DNA of 64,000 bases, taken from contig JBAIAC010000057.1 of the NCBI GenBank assembly GCA_037349315.1, positions 5,332,001-5,396,000 on the forward strand, written 5' to 3'. The DNA is from Chelydra serpentina. Its lineage: Eukaryota; Chordata; Testudines; Chelydridae. The notes below the pieces were generated by a model. That model had not been told where the DNA came from, made no database searches, and worked only from the letters and a program-made list of their open reading frames with translations. The position numbers and the translations under genes are program-made. Each line of letters opens with the position of its first letter. Position 1 is the first letter of the stretch. Of the stretch, positions 58,176 to 64,000 are shown one piece after another.

Positions 58176-61100
58176 CTGCGCGGAGCGGAGGAAAGAGAAG
58201 CGTCGGGGATGTAGTGGAGCTCGGCTCCCGCTCTGGGCCTGGGGAGAAAGAGAGCTGCGTTCTCCCACCCTGGGCCTGCTCTCCGCTGGGGGGCTGGGGC
58301 CGTCTGTCTCCCTGGGTCTGGGCAGCTGGGTCCCTGGGACTTACTGTCATACAGTCACTGTTAATAACAGACTGGCTATTCAGCCTGACAGGGCCTGCAG
58401 CAGAGAACTGGGGGGCAGGCCCCCCATGCCAACCTGGCAGTGTAAAGAGGCCTTAGACTGGGCAGGAGCTCGGAGAGCCACCCGGGCCAGGACCCGGCTG
58501 GCATGAGGGCTCTGCACTAGCCCAGACCCCCGCGCAGGGTTGCCATAAGAGCGCACCGCACTACGGCCAGAGCGGGCCCCGAGAGGCAGCACGGCCCTGG
58601 GCAGAGAGGGAGCAAAATGCTGCCAGCAGGATGTTTTGCGCCCATTTTGCGCAGCTTCGAGGGGACACGTGAGGGGCAGGGCAGCGGGGACCCAGGGCTG
58701 GGCAAGAGGAGGCTGGGAAGTCCCCCGCTCCCCTCTGCATTCCTGTTCCCGGCGCAGGGACCAGCTAGCAGGCTCAGCGCCAGAGAGCAGATGCTTTGGA
58801 AGGCACCTGGAGAGAAGGGCAGGCCGGGGTGCATGGATAGAGGGCGGGCGGTTGGGAGGCCTGGATGCAGCCCGAGGGCGGGCAGGCAGGATGGAGTCTG
58901 CAGTCACAGGACGGGCGGACGGGCGGGAGACCGGGACACAGAACAGCCAGAGGATGGGCAGGAGGCTGGGGCGCGCAGCCAGAGGGCGGGCGAGTAGGAT
59001 GGGGCTTGTGCCCAAGGGTGGGTGGGCACGACAGAGCATGTGCCTGAGGGTGGGCAGGGAGTACGGGGCGTGTGCCCAAGGGTGGGTGGGCGTGATGGAT
59101 GGGGCGTGTGCCCGAAGGTGGCCAGGCACGCGAGGGCGAGTGGGCAGGCAGGATGGATTGGGCACGTGCCCAATGGTGGGCAGGCAGGACGGGGCGTGTA
59201 GCCCGGCAGGACAGGGCGTGTGCCCGAGGGTGGGCGGGGGTGGGGAGCTAATCCGAGGCGCATTAGCATGAGATGAAGATGGAGCCTGGGGAGGGGCCCC
59301 TGCACGAGAGCCAGGAGGCTGCAGGGCCAGCATGCGGGGGGAGGGGAGGACACCACGCCCACAAGGGGGTGGAGACGGGGTGGGGGGGCGAGGCGGACGG
59401 ACAGACAAGCTGGGAGGCTTTGCACGAACTACAGGGTCACGCCGGGCAGCACCGCGGGAGGCCTTCGTCCTGCAAGGGGCAGCGTGAGGATGAGGATGGG
59501 GTGAAGCTGCCGACGTGCCATGGCTCCACGGGGGGATCGGCCAGGGCACAGGGCTCTCGGGGGGCAGCAGCTCCGCACTAGCCCCCCCTCCCCAGGGGCT
59601 GGGGCTGCCGGACCCGCGGCTGGGGGTGTCCAGGCACTTACGCTGGACGTGCTCTTCTCCCCGCCGCCGGAGGAGACGCTCCACCGCTTCTCTCTCTGGG
59701 GGGAGCACAGGAAAGGCAGCTGGTGTCAGACACTAGGGCACAGGCCCCCTCTCTCCGCGGCTCAGCCCTAGGGCACCGGCGCCCGGACGTCACCCATCCC
59801 AGGCGCCTTAGGGGGTGGTCAGGGCCCCCAGGCAGCCCCCTGGCCAGCACAGCTAACTGTGCACGATCACGGTGCAGGCCGTGCGAGACAGCAGACCCCA
59901 GCCGGGGGGCGAGCGCCCAGGGCTTCCGCAAAGGCCAGCGACCGGTAGCTGCCTAGGTCAGTAACGCTGCCCGGTGCCCATCCCGCCCGCTGCCGTGCGG
60001 GGAGCAGGAACCGGTCGGCCCCGCCCGACACCCTTACCTTGGCAGCATTGGTAGCCGGTGCCCGGTACCGATCCATCGTGTGGAATTTCTGGTTCAGCTC
60101 ATGGTAGAGCTCGGAGTGGCGCTTCCTCGTGTGCATGACTTTCTGCAAAGGGATTCAGGAGAGGGCACGGATATACGTCTAGTCAGGGCCATTTCACGGA
60201 CACACGGCATCCTCCCCACCCCTCCCCGCCCTACTCCTGGGCTATGGGAATAATGGTTGTCACTTTACTCACTACAGCAGGGGGAGCTCACACACTGGAT
60301 TTCTGTAGGACCCACAAGAAACAGTAGCTATCGTTGGTTTGTGTCTGACCTTTCTTGGCAACAGAGTGGCGGGAGTGAGGGATTCCAACCCCCCCTCAGG
60401 ACTCCCCCCGTCACCGGCCCCAGCAGACTGAAACAGTCACACATGTGCAGCAGGGCAAAATGTAGGGGCTTACTCGGCAGTTCCCCCTTCCCACCAGCTG
60501 AAATGACACTGCCTGATTGGGAGCATCGGCTCCCCCCATGAACCTGGCGGAAATATTCCCTGCACCCCTCCGGCGTTTTAATCAACTGTGAGCGCTCTTT
60601 ATTGCCTGGTATAAAACTCCTCGGCGCTCAGCTCCTATTTCATCCGATTCTGCTTAAATGAGGCCAGGGATGCGGTGCAGGAGGGAAATACATAAAGGAG
60701 ATTTTATTTCCCAAACCCGGACGAGCTCCTTGCAGGGCTCCTCCTGAGCCCCCATCTCTCCGCATTGGATGGTGCCGCAAGTCCCCCGAAGCCCAGAAGG
60801 GAGCTCCGTCACCGCGCCGGTGCCAGGGCACGCAGCACCAACCGCAGAAGTGGGGCGGGCCTCAGCGGCGCTTACCTCGAAATCCAGATCTGAGTATCGT
60901 AACCGCTTCCTCTGGGGGTGAAATATACGCGCCGGCCAAACCGAACCGAAAAGGGGGAGGGGGAAAAAAGAAAGATCTTTATTGGTTTATCCGGCAAAGA
61001 GCGGGAAGAGCACACGCCGCGGCGCTGGGGCGAGGGGCTGGGAGAAGGACGCCAATTTAGACCTGACTGAAGCGGGCGCTATTCTCACTGACTTCAGCTG

Positions 61101-63690
61101 GAGATACCCCAGCCTGAGGGCAGCAAAGCTCTCCGTTTTGGCTGGATTCCCCATAGCGGCTCCCTCTGCCAGAACGGCCCCGCCCCGCCCCGCTGTGCTG
61201 TCTAGGCTCCTCCCCCGCCCTCATCTGCATATGTTAATTAGCCACAGACCCCCCCCCCCCCCTGATTGGCTAGCTGATACCTGGGCTGCCCAAAATGTTC
61301 AAGGGATGGGTACCATCGTTATGGCAACCGTTACTATAGCGCCTACCCATCTTTTAATGCTGTTGGCCTCCCAACCCTACTCTGACGTGGGTATGTGGGT
61401 AACGGCTACTACCTCATTTCAGAGCTGGGGACTGAGTGACTCGCCCCAGGTCACACATCCAATCTGCGGCAGAGCCGGGAATTAAACCCAGGTCTCCCAC
61501 GACCCAGCCTGGCGCCTGAAGCACTGGGCCATAGCAGCAGACGCTTGCCCCGGGCTTTGTGATTCCTCGTTACTAGCTGGGAGGGACGCTAGCGTACCTG
61601 GGCAGGCCCCTGCTTTAAAAGAGAATCCAGCAGGGAAATGTCCTCTAGCCGTGTGGCTTCTGTCTCTTTGGCATCAGTCACTCTGTCGCCAAGAAGGTTA
61701 AAGCGATACTAACCCGTGACTCACCCAGTGCTGGCGCCTTTCATTGGAGGTGGTGAAAGCACCAGCCGGGTATTAATTAAACCTCCCCAGCCAGGCCAGC
61801 AGCATTATCCCCACTTTGCAGTTGCATTAACAGTGCGGTGAAGTGACCCGCACAGAAAAAATCAGCGGCAGAGCCAGGAAGAGAAGCCAGGAGCCCCGAC
61901 TCCCACAGACCCCACTCCCCCCCAGCAAACAGTAGCCACCATTTTGCCGTGTCACACAGAAAAGGAATGTGCAAGCGCTCCCTGGTGCTTTGCAGCCAGC
62001 AGGTAATTAACACACACTATTCCCAGAGCGGGCCTTTGTTCAAGGGGGACAGCGGTCACGGGGTTGGGGCTCAGCCAGGGGAACCCACTGACTCCATCTC
62101 CTGTTCAGACGTACGTTGGAGAAAAGTAGTGAGCTAAAGGGAAGGTAAATGCACTGCCATCCGGGCTCCTCCCAAGGGGTGAGACACCCCCCAGAGCTGG
62201 CAGGGAACTGCTCAAAGCCGGGTCACCACACAGATGTGCGCTGGGGGACAGTCCTGGGTACAAACGAATCCCAGCAAGAGCAGGAACGAGAGCCCCCGAG
62301 ATGCAGCTTCGCACGCCCTGCTGTGCACACGCTCGCTCTCACACACACCTTTGCACGTGGCCTCGCACATGCTGGTGCATGCGGTCGGTCACACGTGCTC
62401 ACCAACGTTCACGGTCTCTCTCCCATACTCGTTGCTGTCTCGCACATGCAGTTACTGCTTGTGCACTCTCACACACCGACACCTGCACATTCTCTTGCAC
62501 ATACACACGTCCTCGCACACACACACTTTTGCAGCCTCTTGCATGCACACACCCCGCTACCCATGTGCAGTCCCTGGCCCGCCCGCTCCCCCTCAGCCAC
62601 CCGGGGCAGCGGGCCCTGGGCCCGGGACGAGCGAGCTCACCTCGAGTGACCCCACTTTCATGGCGGAGCCCGGCACCGTGCGCGGCATGGTGCGGCTGCG
62701 CTCCGTGAGCTCCGAGGCCAGGATCTGCCGGACCGTGGGGTGCTGCTTGAACTGGAGGCCGTACGGGTGCTTCACCGTCCCGTAGGGCTGGTTCAAGTTC
62801 ACATTGATGTGGTCCACCGAGACAAAGCCGGGGTAGGCCTCGGCCTCAGCCGCCCGGCGCCCCTTGCCCACGTGCGGCACCTCATCCACCTTGATGTTGA
62901 GCTTCCCCTCCTCCCTGCCGAAGGGCTTGAGGCTCAGAGTCCGGCGGGGCAGCACCATGTAGTCGCTCTCCAGCGCCGCCTCCGGCGCCCGCATCCAGCC
63001 GTAGTCGGCCTGCCGCAGGTTGCTGTCCGCGCACAGGTAGACAGGCCCCCGGCTGTCCAGGTTGACGTCCTTCTTGGCCGGCGGGTCGCCGAGTTCGTTC
63101 AGGCCCTTGTGCGCCAGCTTGGGCACCTGTACCAGGATGCCGGCGGGCGGGATGTTCCCCGGGAGGCTGGAGAAGCCCAGGCTGCCCTCGGAGCCAGGGT
63201 GGAGCTTGGGGTCCTCGTCGCCGTCCAGGGAGATGCGCGACAGGGTGCCCGTGATGGTGGCGGGGTTACACGCGTTCATCTCCTTGAAGAGGACTGGCGG
63301 GGGTGGGGCGGGGAGAAGAGGGACGTGGGTCAGACGTGTGGGGAGTTCTCCCGACTTCCAGGGACACCGGGATGGGGTCAGGCTAGGAAGGGGATCGGCC
63401 CTGCCCTAAGTGGCGTTAATAACAGGCTGTTAGCCCCGTACGGGAGAGTACCCACCTCCACAGCGCCTGGCTGGCGCTGCTCCACTTAGCTCCTCCCCCT
63501 TGATGGTAAGCCCCTCCCCTTCTCTGTTAACGGGATGGCATGGATCTGTGGCGATTCACGTCCCTGGTTTGGAGGGTGCGGAGGGGACACAGCACTGCCC
63601 TCCCGGCCCTCCCTCCCAACCCACCCCGCGGGAGCAGGACCAGGCCTCACCTGTCTGACACGCCAGGTCAACGTCCTTTTCAAAGTCTGT
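57999..63690 (-). CDS. ADGRB2: ADGRB2 (BAI2) C-terminal exons, partial gene
   Basis: Six coding exons (63690-63651, 63293-62641, 60911-60876, 60142-60038, 59695-59642, 58175-57999) all have AG/GT borders and join to 1,065 nt, or 354 residues plus stop. They form the intracellular tail of a brain-angiogenesis-inhibitor adhesion GPCR. This plasma-membrane receptor acts at synapses and in angiogenesis; the tail recruits PDZ scaffolds. Landmarks are [47 protein letters not shown] and the terminal Q-T-E-V. The M-P-R-T-V-P-G-S and M-T-L-x-S-L-P-P-K segments fit ADGRB2 better than ADGRB1 or ADGRB3, as I recall those tails. The seven-helix part lies off the right edge. Family certain, paralogue likely. 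Confidence 0.9.
58850..59260. repeat. degenerate minisatellite in the last ADGRB2 intron
   Basis: Irregular 30-40-bp units are built on 'ggggcgtgtgcccgagggtg' and 'gggcaggcaggatgg'. The array lies wholly between the 54-nt exon and the last exon. It creates long but false open frames on both strands. Confidence 0.85.
59642..59695 (-). CDS. ADGRB2: ADGRB2 exon, 54 nt
   Basis: Borders are cccccag|AGAGAG and TCCAGC|gtaagt. It encodes [18 protein letters not shown], phase 0 at both ends. [11 protein letters not shown] matches my memory of the ADGRB2 tail. The Arg-rich W-S-V-S-S could be a basophilic-kinase site (inference). The long open frame spanning it (58380-59708) is intronic read-through. 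Confidence 0.9.
60038..60142 (-). CDS. ADGRB2: ADGRB2 exon, 105 nt
   Basis: Borders are tttgcag|AAAGTC and GCCAAG|gtaagg. It encodes 35 residues, with [18 protein letters not shown] at its core. This is the most conserved stretch of the BAI tail and probably forms an amphipathic helix. It is phase 0 at both ends. Confidence 0.95.
60876..60911 (-). CDS. ADGRB2: ADGRB2 36-nt microexon
   Basis: Borders are cccccag|AGGAAG and TTCGAG|gtaagc. It encodes [12 protein letters not shown] in phase 0 at both ends, so skipping it would keep the frame. The sequence is strongly conserved across BAI receptors. It is too short for normal gene finders and was recognised from the protein motif. Confidence 0.92.
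60912..62640 (-). other. ADGRB2 intron with SINE relics and CA/TC-rich tract
   Basis: The intron holds minus-strand MIR-like pieces at about 61330-61540 ('aggtcacacatccaatctgc', 'cagagccgggaattaaaccc') and 61795-61900. A C run lies at 61248-61262, and a degenerate cacac/tctcgcac tract at 62330-62545. No extra exon was seen. Confidence 0.6.
62641..63293 (-). CDS. ADGRB2: ADGRB2 main tail exon, 653 nt
   Basis: Borders are cgccag|TCCTCTTC and CTCGAG|gtgagc. It carries the last two bases of the split Val codon and 217 whole codons. The encoded segment has T-I-T-G-T-L-S-R near its start, a D-Y-M-V-L-P-R-R block in the middle, S-V-D-H further on and [12 protein letters not shown] near its end. It is mostly hydrophilic and probably disordered. 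An ATG at 63277-63279 opens a long frame but is an internal Met, not a start. The plus-strand frame at 62740-63489 is its antisense shadow. Confidence 0.93.
63651..63690 (-). CDS. ADGRB2: ADGRB2 exon, 40 nt
   Basis: Borders read ttatag|ACAGAC and ACAG|gtgagg. It encodes [13 protein letters not shown] plus the first base of a split Val codon, completed as G|TC by the next exon. [11 protein letters not shown] is the conserved membrane-proximal tail motif of all BAI receptors. No earlier exon is visible in the remaining 310 bases of the window. Confidence 0.9.
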
Positions 63691-63775
63691 CTATAAGAAC
63701 AGAGAAAGAGGAGGAGAGAGACCAAGGGGGGGGAGAGAGGAGACCCGGAGGGATGAATGCATCACAAGCGGCAAG

Positions 63776-64000
63776 CAGGGCTAAAGGATCCACGCAGCGG
63801 GATCCCAGGGGGCCCCGTGCCGCCCCACCCCGGGCCCCGTGCCGTCCGCTCGCCCCGTGCCGCCTGATCCCGAGCCCCGTGCCACCCGCTCACCCTGTGC
63901 CATCCGCTCACCCCGTGCCGCCCCTTCCCAGGCCCCAGGCCGTCTGCTCATTCTATGCCATCTGCTCGCCCCATGTCACCCCACGCTGGGCCCCATGCCG
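63776..64000. repeat. GC-rich degenerate tandem repeat
   Basis: Units built on 'ccccgtgccgcccc' and 'ccatccgctcaccc', spaced about 22-25 bases, run to the window edge. They lie in the next upstream ADGRB2 intron. Confidence 0.8.

Noticed and set aside
58380..59708. 442-residue minus-strand frame
   Set aside because: Only the 18 codons at 59642-59695 are exonic, and they are spliced in a different arrangement. The rest is intronic minisatellite.
62740..63489. 249-residue plus-strand frame
   Set aside because: It is the antisense shadow of the main ADGRB2 tail exon.
57999..63690. Assignment to ADGRB1 or ADGRB3
   Set aside because: All three paralogues end in Q-T-E-V. ADGRB1 as I recall has a long proline-rich stretch that is missing here, and ADGRB3 has a different tail after the R-K-R-H core. 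The M-P-R-T-V-P-G-S and M-T-L-x-S-L-P-P-K segments fit ADGRB2.

Overview
This window is vertebrate nuclear DNA, most likely from a turtle. The main reasons are spliced exons with GT-AG borders, two CR1 LINE 3' ends, tRNA-derived SINEs whose tails match the CR1 tail, many MIR-like SINEs, hAT-like MITEs, and a family of LTR elements of a kind I associate with turtle genomes. A crocodilian source is not fully excluded. The DNA is GC-rich and full of short tandem repeats.

The only host protein gene I can support lies at the right end on the minus strand. Positions 63690 down to 57999 hold the last six coding exons of an adhesion GPCR of the BAI/ADGRB family, best matched to ADGRB2 (BAI2). All exons join in frame to give a 354-residue cytoplasmic tail that ends in the PDZ ligand Q-T-E-V. 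A 3' UTR follows, with a polyadenylation signal at 57321-57326. The receptor's extracellular and membrane exons lie beyond the right edge.

The left 57 kb is intergenic sequence with many dispersed repeats. Its centrepiece is a complete, young LTR retrotransposon at 13721-19689. It has 416-bp LTRs that differ at only two positions, a 5-bp target duplication, a primer-binding site matching tRNA-Leu, and one unbroken gag-pol frame of about 1,631 codons. The integrase is encoded before the reverse transcriptase, which is the unusual order of the Gmr1 group of Ty3/gypsy elements. Its Gag carries a SCAN-like segment. Four solo LTRs (2994-3555 +, 9622-10190 -, 36663-37231 -, 43632-44197 +), each with its own 5-bp duplication, share the right half of this LTR but have a different left half.

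Other mapped elements are two tRNA-SINEs, two CR1 ends, a Tx1-like LINE fragment, a foldback element with a 12-bp duplication, hAT-like MITEs with 8-bp duplications, an LTR remnant at 51157-52530, and minisatellites with periods of 82, 67, 43 and 31 bp. Two promoter-like sites stand out: a plus-strand TATA box with ZNF143-like motifs near 12.6 kb, and a minus-strand TATA box followed by a strong splice donor near 55 kb. Several AT-rich islands could be conserved noncoding elements. No RNA gene, CRISPR array or bacterial-type feature was seen.
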